A stretch of 19,067 nucleotides of DNA, from the NCBI GenBank assembly GCA_024691045.1, contig JAILOC010000204.1, positions 1 through 19,067 of the forward strand, read 5' to 3'. The translations under genes and the position numbers were made by a program. Below, piece by piece: positions 7,057 to 14,915 of this stretch. Position 1 is the stretch's first letter; every line of letters begins with the position of its first letter. This stretch comes from Lachnospiraceae bacterium. Its GTDB lineage: Bacteria > Bacillota_A > Clostridia > Lachnospirales > Lachnospiraceae. Below the pieces are notes generated by a model, which saw only the letters and a list, made by a program, of their open reading frames with translations, searched no databases and was not told the origin of the DNA.

Positions 7057-7803
7057 ATGCCCGCTAGATTTTTGGTTGATTCGGAAAAGCCCAATGCTCT
7101 TGTTACGGGAGCATCGAGGGGAATAGGAAGAGCCATTGCCGAAGCACTTGCTGCAGACGGTTATGATCTCATACTCACCTGCAAGAATTCAATTGGTGAA
7201 CTGGAGACATTTGCCGCATACCTTGAGGAGAAATATTCCGTGAGCGTATGTGCCGAGCGTGTCGATATGTCTGTTTCCGCCGATGTGCGTGAGCTCTTCG
7301 AAGGGATCACCGATCTGGACGTTCTTGTCAATAATGCCGGAATCTCATATGTGGGACTGCTTCAGGATATGACGGATGATGCGTGGGATGACGTGATAGG
7401 AACAAACCTCAGCTCAGCATTTTACACCTGCAGGTGTGCGATCCCCATAATGCTCAGAAATCATTCCGGAAGGATCTTCAATATCTCTTCTGTCTGGGGA
7501 AATGTCGGTGCTTCCATGGAGACGGCATATTCCGCATCCAAGGGCGGACTCAATGCGTTCACCAAGGCTCTTTCGAAGGAGCTTGCTCCCAGCGGGATCT
7601 CCGTAAATGCGATAGCCTGCGGTGTGATAGATACGGACATGAATGCGGTCTTTTCCGAAGAGGATATGGAGTCTTTGAAAAAAGAGATACCCGCAGACCG
7701 TATCGGAAGCCCCGAGGAAGTGGCTTCACTTATGGTTCAGCTTCTTAAAACCCCGCCCTATATGACAGGCCAGATAATCACTCTTGACGGCGGCTGGACC
7801 TGA
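7057..7803 (+). CDS. Short-chain dehydrogenase/reductase, FabG-like
   Basis: From ATG 7057 the protein has 248 residues, the standard size for classical SDRs. It shows the cofactor loop TGASRGIG (17-24), NNAG (92-95), catalytic S145, Y158 and K162 (YSASK), and the C-terminal GQIITLDGGW typical of 3-oxoacyl-ACP reductase FabG and relatives. The real substrate is uncertain, since FabG paralogues act on many 3-oxo or hydroxy compounds, and no fatty-acid synthesis genes are adjacent. An upstream in-frame start at 7027 would overlap the CDF gene; GGGAGG at 7046-7051 is 5 bp before ATG 7057 and decides the start. It is 13 bp downstream of the CDF gene and likely the last gene of the thiT operon. 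Confidence 0.9.
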   Translation: MPARFLVDSEKPNALVTGASRGIGRAIAEALAADGYDLILTCKNSIGELETFAAYLEEKYSVSVCAERVDMSVSADVRELFEGITDLDVLVNNAGISYVGLLQDMTDDAWDDVIGTNLSSAFYTCRCAIPIMLRNHSGRIFNISSVWGNVGASMETAYSASKGGLNAFTKALSKELAPSGISVNAIACGVIDTDMNAVFSEEDMESLKKEIPADRIGSPEEVASLMVQLLKTPPYMTGQIITLDGGWT

Positions 7804-7847
7804 TTTCTGACAATTAACCCCATATTGTGCTAAAAACTGCTTAAATA

Positions 7848-7905
7848 TTGTTTTTTACCCCTGCTTATCGTACAATATTATCAGTTATGCGATTGTCTTC
7901 ATAAC
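7848..7905 (+). promoter_or_regulatory. Promoter and 5'-terminal hairpin of the EAL/HDOD gene
   Basis: TTGTTT (7848-7853) and TACAAT (7871-7876) are separated by exactly 17 bp. The predicted start is near 7883, and GTTATG (7884-7889) pairs with CATAAC (7900-7905). The ribosome binding site AAGGAG is at 7923-7928. Confidence 0.6.
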
Positions 7906-7935
7906 GGTAAATCGTACCCTTGAAGGAGTAAGCCT

Positions 7936-9165
7936 ATGTTAGGAACTCTGATACCGCTTTTTGACGGTGCGACACAGGTCAAAGCGTATTCCGTATTTGC
8001 ACAGAAGTATAATTCCTGGCTCAATCCCAGTATGCTCGGAACCGGAATGCTTGACGGAGCCGGATCCGTACTTGGAATTGAACTTGTCGAAAGCATGGGA
8101 ATGCGTACCCTTACCGATGACAAGGCTGTCTTTGTCGAAGTTTCGAATGTTTCCCTCTTTTCAGATATTGATGAACAGTTTACCGAGCCTCATGACAAGC
8201 TCGTTCTTCTTTTTGATTACAATGTTGTTCCCGAGGATCTTTATGTGAACAGACTGAAGGAACTGAAGGCATCAGGCTATAAGTTAGCTATAAGAAAGCT
8301 TGCCGTAAAGCAGTTCGAAGAATATAAGCCTGTTTTAAGCCTTGTCGATTATGTATTCCTCGATCACAAGAAGATAGATATTTCCAAGGCGAAGATCTAT
8401 TTCGAGAAGGTTTATCCAAATGTTTCGCTCGTTGCGGTTAATGTAAATACCCAGGAGGATTACGATACGCTCACCACGGGTGGCGGATATAACCTTTACG
8501 AGGGCAAGTTCTTCAGACTTCCCGTTGTCAATACGGACAAGGATGTCAGCCCCATGAAGGCTACATATATTGAACTTCTCAATATAGTCAACGACCCCGA
8601 TTTCGATCTCGATAAGGCTGCTGCGGTTATCGAGCACGATACCGCACTCGTTATCTCACTACTTGCAATGGTCAACCGTATGACTGTTAATTCCGGCATC
8701 TCGACCGTAGGGCATGCAGCGGCAATGCTCGGTCAGAAGGAATTAAAGCGCTGGATCAATACGGCTGTAACCAAGGAGCTCTGTGCGGATAAGCCCGGCG
8801 AGATCACGAGGATATCACTTATCAGGGCAAGATTTGCCGAGATGCTCGCACCCGTATTCGGGCTTAACACCAGCTCATCGGAGCTTTTCCTGATGGGACT
8901 TTTCTCCGTTATTGATGCGATGCTCGATAAGCCCATGAAGGAAGCGCTTGATCTGGTCAAGGTTTCCAAGGATATTTCCGGAGCGCTTCTTGACGGAACC
9001 GGAAAATATGCGCCTGTGCTCGATTTCATAAATGCATATGAAAATGCCAACTGGTCAGAGGTTTCCAGACAGCTTATCCTGAAAAATGCCGAAGACTCCG
9101 CGGTATATGATGCATATACCGATGCCCTCAGATGGTTCAGGGATCTGTTCTACGGCAAGGATTGA
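7936..9165 (+). CDS. Degenerate EAL + HDOD domain signalling protein
   Basis: The 409-residue cytoplasmic protein matches the two-part layout of YuxH-type proteins: an N-terminal EAL-like domain (about 1-195) and a C-terminal HDOD domain (about 200-400). The EAL half keeps the fold pattern (KLVLLFDYNVV, YKLAIRK, VDYVFLDHKKID, YNLYEGKFFRLPVV) but lacks the EAL signature and metal-binding acidic set needed to cut cyclic di-GMP, so it is probably not an active phosphodiesterase. The HDOD part shows ALVISLLAMVN and AAMLGQKELKRWI. These proteins are thought to be signalling adaptors. It is a single-gene unit with its own promoter and a terminator at 9179-9211; the large TPR/DUF4037 gene follows. 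Confidence 0.85.
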   Translation: MLGTLIPLFDGATQVKAYSVFAQKYNSWLNPSMLGTGMLDGAGSVLGIELVESMGMRTLTDDKAVFVEVSNVSLFSDIDEQFTEPHDKLVLLFDYNVVPEDLYVNRLKELKASGYKLAIRKLAVKQFEEYKPVLSLVDYVFLDHKKIDISKAKIYFEKVYPNVSLVAVNVNTQEDYDTLTTGGGYNLYEGKFFRLPVVNTDKDVSPMKATYIELLNIVNDPDFDLDKAAAVIEHDTALVISLLAMVNRMTVNSGISTVGHAAAMLGQKELKRWINTAVTKELCADKPGEITRISLIRARFAEMLAPVFGLNTSSSELFLMGLFSVIDAMLDKPMKEALDLVKVSKDISGALLDGTGKYAPVLDFINAYENANWSEVSRQLILKNAEDSAVYDAYTDALRWFRDLFYGKD

Positions 9166-9178
9166 CCACAGATAAAGC

Positions 9179-9211
9179 AAAAGCCGCGCCTTAATGAGGT
9201 GCGGCTTTTTT
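9179..9211 (+). terminator. Intrinsic terminator between HDOD and TPR/DUF4037 genes
   Basis: The stem AAAAGCCGCGCC (9179-9190) pairs with GGTGCGGCTTTT (9198-9209) with one wobble, around a 7-nt loop, and runs into a T-tract. It ends only 21 bp before the next start codon, so the next gene relies on read-through or on a promoter I cannot see. An ATG at 9194 lies in the loop and is not the start of the next gene. Confidence 0.88.
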
Positions 9212-9232
9212 ATAAGTTACGAAGGTGGAAAA

Positions 9233-11605
9233 ATGGATATTGAAACATTACGTAATACGATAGACAAATTATATGAGGAGGGAAGAGCCTCCGAAGCGGA
9301 AAGACTCATGCTCGAGGTTGCGGCTGTAGCTGCGGACGAGGGCGAGGATGCATTTCTTCTCCAGATACTGAACGAACTGATAGGCCATTATCGTGAGACG
9401 GGTGAGTGGGACAAGGCATTCGAGATATCGGACAGGGCGGTAATGATCGCGGGAAAGCTGTTCCCCGAATGTTCGGTTCCTTATGCTACGACGCTTCTCA
9501 ATGCAGCATCCATGTACAGGGCTGCGGGGAAGCTTGATACATCGTTCGAAATGTACAGGAGGGTCGAGCTGATCTATGCCGAGGTCCTTAAGGCGGATGA
9601 TATGCTCTATGCAAGCCTGTTCAACAATGAAGCACTCCTTTATCAGGAACGGGGCGAATTCGGAAAGGCTAAGGCGCTTCTGGTCAAGGCACTCGACATC
9701 GACAGAGCGAACGGAAAAGAATACGAAGAAGCCGTATCTCTTGCAAACATTGCTGCGACCATGATACAGACCGGAGAGACGGAAGAGGCTCTTAAGACCG
9801 CCGAGGCATCGGTTGCACTTTTTGAAAATCTCGGAGTACGTGATCAGCATCTGTGTGCGGCATTTTCCGCGATGGGAAGCTATTACTACATCAAGGGTAA
9901 GTTCGATGCGGCTTCAGTCTGCTTTAAGCAGGGCATGGACATAATGGAGAGCATCCTCGGAAGGAACGGATACTACGAAAGACTCCGTGCAAATTACGAG
10001 GCATGCATAAAGGCAGGGGGTGCTTCCGCCAAAGAAAACGCAGCAGGCGTTAACTTATGCGCAGCAGAAAACTCCGGAGAAAAAGATCCGGCCGCGGAAA
10101 CGGGCGGCACTTCGGTCGGAAACTCCGCTAAGGGTCTGGACATCTGCAGAAAGTATTATGAGACATTTGTGCGTCCGATGATCGAAGAGAAATTCCCGGG
10201 GTATGCTTCGCGAATTGCCGCAGGGCTTTCCGGTGAAGGTTCGGATGCATTCGGTTTTGATGATGAGCTTTCAAGAGATCACGACTGGGGGCCCTCGGTT
10301 GTTCTGTGGATCAGCCCGGAGACCGATGCCGAGATAGGGGATAAGCTCCGCGATGCATACGAAAACCTTCCGGGAGAGATCGACGGAATCAGTAGAGCTC
10401 CGTATGTGCGGGGAAAGAGCAGGCGCGGAATTCAGGTCATCCCCGATTATTTCGAAAGACTAACAGGCGCTCGTACCTATGAAGAGATCGACTGGAGAAA
10501 TACGGAAAGCACCAAGCTTGCCGCCGCGGTAAACGGCGAAGTGTGGAGGGATGATGAAGGAACGGTTACCGCATTCAGGGAAAAGCTTTCGAAGGGTTAT
10601 CCCGATGAGATACTGTTCCTGAATCTTGCGCAGTACTGCGCACTCTTTTCGCGTGAAGGACAGTACAACGTCCCCAGGGTCATGGAGCGCGGGGATGATA
10701 TGACGTCGAGGATGCTTGCCTACGATGCGATCCGTGATGCGATGAAGCTTAAGTACCTGGCCGATAACAGGTTCTTCCCTCATGACAAATGGCTGAGGAA
10801 GGGGCTTAAGAGTTTGGAAGACGGCGAGGCATTTGAAGGGCTTCTTTTGAAGGCGGAGAAGACCGGAGACTTCGAGGAACTCGGAGCATACCTTGCGATG
10901 GAACTATACAGAAGGGATTATATCAGTGACATCGATCCTTATCTTGATCATCAGACGGAGGAGCTTTTGAAGAAATCACTCTGGTCTGCCGAGGATACGG
11001 AAGAGCTTGCAATGAAGATTGCAAAGCTCGAATTTGAAGCCTTTGACAAGGTATCGAATGAGGGAGGAAGGGCATCCTGTCAGGATGACTGGCGCACATT
11101 CGGCATCATGCGAAGGAGCCAGTATCTGACCTGGGATAAAACCATGCTCCTTCAATATCTGTATGATTTCGAAAGGGAGATGAGCCTTGGTCATAATCTC
11201 ATAACCGAAAAGTACGGACGCATGATGGAATCCACAGCGCCCGAAAGATACCGCGAGATCTGTGGCAATTTCCCCGAGCTTTCCGATGAAAAGAAAGCAA
11301 TCATCGAACAGATCGTCAGGATCCAGGTTGACTGGATGGAGGAGTTTGCGGCGAAGTACCCTGCCATGGGTGAGCGTGCACGCAGGATCAGGACCTCGCA
11401 GGACAGTGCGTTTGATACATCATATGAGACGTATCTTAGAGGAGAACTGGGAACCTATTCCGACAAGATGCTGGAGCTGTATGCAAGGTTCATCGTCGGC
11501 TTATCTTCACACAATTTAAATCTTGCATACGAAACCATGCAAAATACCGCTAAACTCTACGGTTATGACAGTTTGGAACGCGCCGAGAGCTTCATGTCAA
11601 GATGA
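9233..11605 (+). CDS. TPR + DUF4037 (nucleotidyltransferase-like) + DUF4125 fusion protein
   Basis: The 790-residue protein has three parts. Residues 1 to about 255 are tetratricopeptide repeats (for example NNEALLYQERGEFGKAKALL). A low-complexity Ala/Gly/Glu linker runs from about 260 to 300. A DUF4037-like domain follows at about 300-590, with GSDAFGFDDELSRDHDWG at 336-353; the GS and DxD (D349, D351) pattern recalls polymerase-beta-type nucleotidyltransferases. From about 590 to the end is a DUF4125-like domain (KLEFEAFDKVSNEGGR, DDWRTFGIMRRSQYLTW). No signal peptide or membrane span is present. AGGTGG at 9223-9228 supports ATG 9233. The biochemical role is unknown; a nucleotidyl transfer activity directed by TPR-bound partners is an inference from the motif. 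Confidence 0.85.
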   Translation: MDIETLRNTIDKLYEEGRASEAERLMLEVAAVAADEGEDAFLLQILNELIGHYRETGEWDKAFEISDRAVMIAGKLFPECSVPYATTLLNAASMYRAAGKLDTSFEMYRRVELIYAEVLKADDMLYASLFNNEALLYQERGEFGKAKALLVKALDIDRANGKEYEEAVSLANIAATMIQTGETEEALKTAEASVALFENLGVRDQHLCAAFSAMGSYYYIKGKFDAASVCFKQGMDIMESILGRNGYYERLRANYEACIKAGGASAKENAAGVNLCAAENSGEKDPAAETGGTSVGNSAKGLDICRKYYETFVRPMIEEKFPGYASRIAAGLSGEGSDAFGFDDELSRDHDWGPSVVLWISPETDAEIGDKLRDAYENLPGEIDGISRAPYVRGKSRRGIQVIPDYFERLTGARTYEEIDWRNTESTKLAAAVNGEVWRDDEGTVTAFREKLSKGYPDEILFLNLAQYCALFSREGQYNVPRVMERGDDMTSRMLAYDAIRDAMKLKYLADNRFFPHDKWLRKGLKSLEDGEAFEGLLLKAEKTGDFEELGAYLAMELYRRDYISDIDPYLDHQTEELLKKSLWSAEDTEELAMKIAKLEFEAFDKVSNEGGRASCQDDWRTFGIMRRSQYLTWDKTMLLQYLYDFEREMSLGHNLITEKYGRMMESTAPERYREICGNFPELSDEKKAIIEQIVRIQVDWMEEFAAKYPAMGERARRIRTSQDSAFDTSYETYLRGELGTYSDKMLELYARFIVGLSSHNLNLAYETMQNTAKLYGYDSLERAESFMSR

Positions 11606-11985
11606 CATAAATACGAATGAATTGTTTATTGCCATATTTTTTGTGAAAAAATGACAATAGAGCATTACCGGACTATAAACTTGTATTTTTCTACCCGGAC
11701 GGTTTTCCACCAAAAAATATTAAGAAAAGCTTAATTTTCGGGTTTATACACGGAGTTACTCACATTATCCACCGAAAAAAAACACTCATTACCCAATTTT
11801 TTTATGGAAACCATCGAATGTATGTTTTGGCAAATAATACAGAAAAACAGCAAATTTTAGCGAATTTTAATATTCAGACACCCCTTTGAGGGTATAGCTG
11901 AAGAAAAACAATTCATTAAATTGTCAAAAAATTAAAACATACTAAATCGTCCGGTGAAGGCCCTTTATTGTGTTAGAATCTATAG
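11606..11985. other. AT-rich intergenic region
   Basis: This 380-bp gap is clearly richer in A+T than the flanking genes and holds no convincing open frame. It contains weak hairpins (ATTAAG/CTTAAT at 11719-11735; ACCC/GGGT near 11878-11893), three DnaA-box-like sites listed separately, and the cellulase promoter at its right end. No clear terminator for the upstream gene was found. Confidence 0.7.
11703..11773 (+). promoter_or_regulatory. Three DnaA-box-like sites in one orientation
   Basis: TTTTCCACC (11703-11711), TTATACACG (11744-11752) and TTATCCACC (11765-11773) resemble the DnaA box TTATnCACA with two, one and one mismatches. Their starts are 41 and 21 bp apart, close to multiples of two helical turns, and all face the same way within AT-rich DNA. 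No replication gene is nearby. Confidence 0.35.
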
Positions 11986-12066
11986 GTCTGCATGTTTGGG
12001 ACGAATGATTTGAAAAAGCAGACTTTGGAAGCGGCAGCAAAAGTCTGCGGAATATCAGAATTGAGG
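11971..12066 (+). promoter_or_regulatory. Promoter and structured leader of the cellulase gene
   Basis: TGT-TAGAAT at 11971-11979 is an extended -10 with no good -35; the predicted start is near 11986. GTCTGC (11986-11991) can pair with GCAGAC (12018-12023). The same middle segment, GCAGACTTT (12018-12026), can instead pair perfectly over 9 bp with AAAGTCTGC (12040-12048). The two stems exclude each other. The ribosome binding site GAGG is at 12063-12066. Confidence 0.5.
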
Positions 12067-12072
12067 TATTAT

Positions 12073-13419
12073 ATGAAGCTTAAAAAATCAGCCTTGATAC
12101 TGGCTATGACTCTTGTTCTCGGTGCCTGCGGAAAGAATGCGGATGCAGATCCCGTATCCTCTCCGGAGCCGGAAGTGCAGCAGGTGCAGGACGATTCGGA
12201 GACTGTGACACCTGCAGAGGATGAGATTGTTCCCGAAGAATCCGTATCAGTTCCCGAGCCGGAAACCGAACCTGAACCGGCCATAGAAGAGCCTCTTACA
12301 TTTATCGAGGATATGGGAACCACGACCATAAACGGTTATACCGTAAAGCCCGTCCCCGATAACGATGCTTTCGAATTCGTACTCGGAATGCACGGCGGCA
12401 TCAATCTCGGAAATGCATTCGATGCATCCGACTGCAACTGGGTAGCAAATGAGCTTGATTACGAGAGCGCATGGTGCGGCGCCAGGACCTCCTATGCCTA
12501 TATCGATTCCCTTTGTAACGAAGGCTTCAACGTGATCCGTATTCCCGTTTCATGGCACAACCACGTTGATGCAAATTACAACATAAGCCAGGAATGGCTT
12601 GCGAGGGTTACCGACATCGTAGACTACTGTCTGGGAAAAGACATGTATGTCATAATCAACATCCATCATGATACGGATAAGAATCACTTCTATCCCGATT
12701 CGGCACATCTCGATAAGACGCTCAAATACACGGAGGCCATCTGGTCACAGCTTTCCGAGCATTTCAGGGACCGCAGCAATAAACTGATCTTCGAATGCAT
12801 TAATGAGCCGAGGCTCAGGGACACCGATCTTGAGTGGTGGTTTTCGTCGGAGAACGATACCGTGCTTGATGCTTACAATGCTCTCATGCAGGCAAACCAG
12901 CTCTTCGTCGACACCGTAAGAGCGTCGGGAGGAAATAACGCCGACAGATTCCTCGTGGTATGCGGCTACTGTCAGATGCCTTCTGCCACAACCTCGGCCA
13001 ATTTCTCACTGCCCACCGACAGTGCGAAGAACAGGATCATAGTGAGTGTTCATTCCTACAGGCCTTATGATTTCGCGGGAGAGGTTCCCGGAAAGACAGA
13101 ATTCGGCGAAGCTGCGAAAAAGGATAACAAACAGGTCTTCTCATCCCTTTACGACAGATTCATCGCAAACGGAATTCCCGTCATCATCGGCGAATACGGA
13201 TGCATAGATAAGTGTAACGATGCCGACAGGCTCGAGTATTACAGATTCATGGGCGAATGCTCCGCGCTTTACTCGATCCCCATCATCGCCTGGGACAATA
13301 ACGAGTTCAACAACACAAACGGAGCCGTGGCCGAAACCTACGGATTTATCGACAGGGCATCGGGAAATGTTATCCTTAAGGATCTTGTCGATGCAATGAC
13401 TGCAAGCTATAAACAGTAA
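12073..13419 (+). CDS. GH5 (subfamily 4-like) endo-beta-glucanase lipoprotein
   Basis: The enzyme should cut beta-1,4-glucan (cellulose or related hemicellulose) at the cell surface. From ATG 12073 it has 448 residues: a lipoprotein signal with lipobox LGAC (C19), an acidic Pro/Glu-rich linker at about 25-75 (EPETEPEPAIEEP), and a GH5 domain to the end. GINLGNAFDA is typical of GH5_4. The acid/base is E245 in NEPR and the nucleophile is E374 in IIGEYG; INIHHDTD and SVHSYRPYDF are further active-site strands. No carbohydrate-binding or dockerin module is present. An in-frame ATG at 11992 would bury the signal peptide behind 27 residues, whereas GAGG at 12063-12066 fits ATG 12073. The next genes are a sigma/anti-sigma pair and a NodB deacetylase. 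Confidence 0.92.
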   Translation: MKLKKSALILAMTLVLGACGKNADADPVSSPEPEVQQVQDDSETVTPAEDEIVPEESVSVPEPETEPEPAIEEPLTFIEDMGTTTINGYTVKPVPDNDAFEFVLGMHGGINLGNAFDASDCNWVANELDYESAWCGARTSYAYIDSLCNEGFNVIRIPVSWHNHVDANYNISQEWLARVTDIVDYCLGKDMYVIINIHHDTDKNHFYPDSAHLDKTLKYTEAIWSQLSEHFRDRSNKLIFECINEPRLRDTDLEWWFSSENDTVLDAYNALMQANQLFVDTVRASGGNNADRFLVVCGYCQMPSATTSANFSLPTDSAKNRIIVSVHSYRPYDFAGEVPGKTEFGEAAKKDNKQVFSSLYDRFIANGIPVIIGEYGCIDKCNDADRLEYYRFMGECSALYSIPIIAWDNNEFNNTNGAVAETYGFIDRASGNVILKDLVDAMTASYKQ

Positions 13420-13441
13420 AATCTTTTGAAAAGACAGTGAC

Positions 13442-13460
13442 CGGAAATCTTCTTTTTCCG
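13442..13460 (+). other. Small hairpin after the cellulase gene
   Basis: CGGAAA (13442-13447) pairs with TTTCCG (13455-13460), 22 bp after the cellulase stop. No T-tract follows, so it is at best a weak terminator. It lies 12 bp before the ribosome binding site of the sigma-factor gene. Confidence 0.4.
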
Positions 13461-13486
13461 TCCATATAAGTGAAGGAGGAACTGAC

Positions 13487-14044
13487 GTGGAAGATTCTGC
13501 GATAATAGAGCTCTTTTTTGCCAGGAGCGAAGAAGCCATTAAAGAGACGGCGTCCAAGTACGGAAGGATGCTTAAGTCTGTTGCGCTCCGCATACTCCGT
13601 AATATGGAGGACGCAGAGGAAGCCGTCAGTGACACTTATATGAAAACATGGAATTCCATACCTCCCACCAGGCCGAATGTTTTTTCGGCTTTCCTTACCA
13701 AGATCACGAGAAACATTTCTCTTGATATGCTTGACAAAGAGCATGCGGAGAAAAGAGGTGCCGGCGAGATCCCCGCACTGCTCGATGAGCTTGAAGAATG
13801 CATTGCCGATAACCGTATTCCGGTCCCCGGCGAAGGAATGGAGCTTCGTGAGATCCTTAATGCATTCCTGGAAGGCGAAAAGCCCGAGGCAAGGAAGATC
13901 TTCGTAAGGAGATATTTCTTCGGCAGTGAGGTGAAGGAGATCGCGCAAGTTTACGGACTTGGAGAGAGCAAGGTCAAGATGACCCTCGCACGCTCCAGGG
14001 AAAGACTCAGGAAATGTCTTGAGGAAGAAGGTGTTACGGTATGA
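13487..14044 (+). CDS. RNA polymerase ECF sigma factor
   Basis: The 185-residue protein has the two-domain layout of extracytoplasmic-function sigma factors: region 2 at about 10-95 (LRNMEDAEEAVSDTYMKTW, AFLTKITRNISLDML) and region 4 at about 125-182 (FVRRYFFGSEVKEIAQVYGL and SKVKMTLARSRERLRKCL, the recognition helix). It would redirect RNA polymerase to a regulon in response to a surface signal. The start is GTG at 13487, with AAGGAGGA at 13473-13480 in ideal position. Its stop overlaps the next start (ATGA at 14041-14044), the usual sign of a sigma/anti-sigma pair. I could not find a convincing autoregulatory ECF promoter in the 67 bp upstream. Confidence 0.92.
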   Translation: MEDSAIIELFFARSEEAIKETASKYGRMLKSVALRILRNMEDAEEAVSDTYMKTWNSIPPTRPNVFSAFLTKITRNISLDMLDKEHAEKRGAGEIPALLDELEECIADNRIPVPGEGMELREILNAFLEGEKPEARKIFVRRYFFGSEVKEIAQVYGLGESKVKMTLARSRERLRKCLEEEGVTV

Positions 14045-14889
14045 TCACGGATAAGAACAGATTACTCAGAGCCATCGGCGATATCGATGACAAGTACATA
14101 ACGGAGATCCTTTCGGAGGATGCGAAGGGAAGACAGAATGTGGTGAAGGTGCCTATTAACCAAAGACCCGTCATCAAATATATGAAGTATTATCTTCCGG
14201 CAGCCGCAGCCCTTCTGATAGTGGTGGCTTGCGTCAAGTCCGGTGTGTTCTCGGGATTCGGTGCGGCCTCGACCAGCGGCAACACCGCAGACACTTCGCA
14301 TGCCGACAATGCTCCGCAGGCTATGTATGAAGCTTCGGCAGCGGAAGAGGCAGATTATGAGCCTAATGGGTCATTCGATATGTCTGCCGCTGAATCGGCC
14401 GGCGATGCTATGTCAGAGAAGGTTGACGAAAAAGATGAACAGTCTTCCGTTAACTATGTAGGTCCCACGCTTTCGGATGCGGAGGTGGATATGATCAATC
14501 CTTTTATAGATTGCGATACACTTGAGGAAGCTGAAAGAATTGCCGGATTTGAGTTTGACGTTCCCGAAGATCTCGAGCCTGATCTGCAGGCTGAATACCG
14601 TGCTCTGAAAGGAATACTCATCGAGGTCATATATTATGACAGAGGTGAGGAGATCTACCGCATCCGCAAGGGAACCGAAAGAGATGTCAGCGGCGATTAT
14701 AATGAGTATTCCGTCTCAGTATGTGTTGATACGGCTACATGGGGAGCTGAACTTAAGGGCTATAAGGAAGGCCTTACAAACTGCGCCGTATGGACCGATG
14801 AGGACGGCTTCGGATATTCGCTTACGACCGAAGCGTCTCCCATCAAAACAGACAGAGTCATTGAGATCATAGACCTCTTAATGCAGTAA
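14041..14889 (+). CDS. Probable membrane anti-sigma factor
   Basis: The 282-residue protein has a short cytoplasmic N-terminus (1-47), one membrane span at about 50-70 (YYLPAAAALLIVVACVKSGVF), an Ala/Ser/Glu-rich stretch to about 140, and a C-terminal outside domain resembling DUF4367-type sensor domains (IEVIYYDRGEEIYRIRKG, GDYNEYSVSV, AVWTDEDGFGYSL). It lacks the HxxxCxxC zinc motif of ZAS anti-sigma factors. The role is inferred from the ATGA overlap with the sigma-factor gene and the inside-membrane-outside topology. It is a formally possible PrsW substrate, but the PrsW-like gene in this window is 13 kb away. Confidence 0.75.
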   Translation: MITDKNRLLRAIGDIDDKYITEILSEDAKGRQNVVKVPINQRPVIKYMKYYLPAAAALLIVVACVKSGVFSGFGAASTSGNTADTSHADNAPQAMYEASAAEEADYEPNGSFDMSAAESAGDAMSEKVDEKDEQSSVNYVGPTLSDAEVDMINPFIDCDTLEEAERIAGFEFDVPEDLEPDLQAEYRALKGILIEVIYYDRGEEIYRIRKGTERDVSGDYNEYSVSVCVDTATWGAELKGYKEGLTNCAVWTDEDGFGYSLTTEASPIKTDRVIEIIDLLMQ

Positions 14890-14897
14890 AGTGAAAG

Positions 14898-14915
14898 TGA
14901 TATAATACGCGTATG
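14898..14915 (+). promoter_or_regulatory. Consensus extended -10 abutting a start codon
   Basis: TGA-TATAAT at 14898-14906 is a perfect extended -10. The expected start, about 7 bp downstream, falls on the A of ATG 14913. The -35 region (TTAATG at 14878-14883) is weak, and no good ribosome binding site precedes the ATG, so a leaderless mRNA is likely. Confidence 0.55.

Noticed and set aside
9194..9232. Upstream ATG extending the TPR/DUF4037 protein by 13 residues
   Set aside because: The ATG is in the loop of a strong terminator and has no ribosome binding site; ATG 9233 has AGGTGG correctly placed.
11992..12072. Upstream ATG extending the cellulase by 27 residues
   Set aside because: It would place the lipoprotein signal inside the protein, and the inserted segment is the structured leader.
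13420..13486. ECF-type autoregulatory promoter for the sigma factor gene
   Set aside because: A GGAAAT and a CGTC are present but only about 10 bp apart, far from the 15-17 bp needed.
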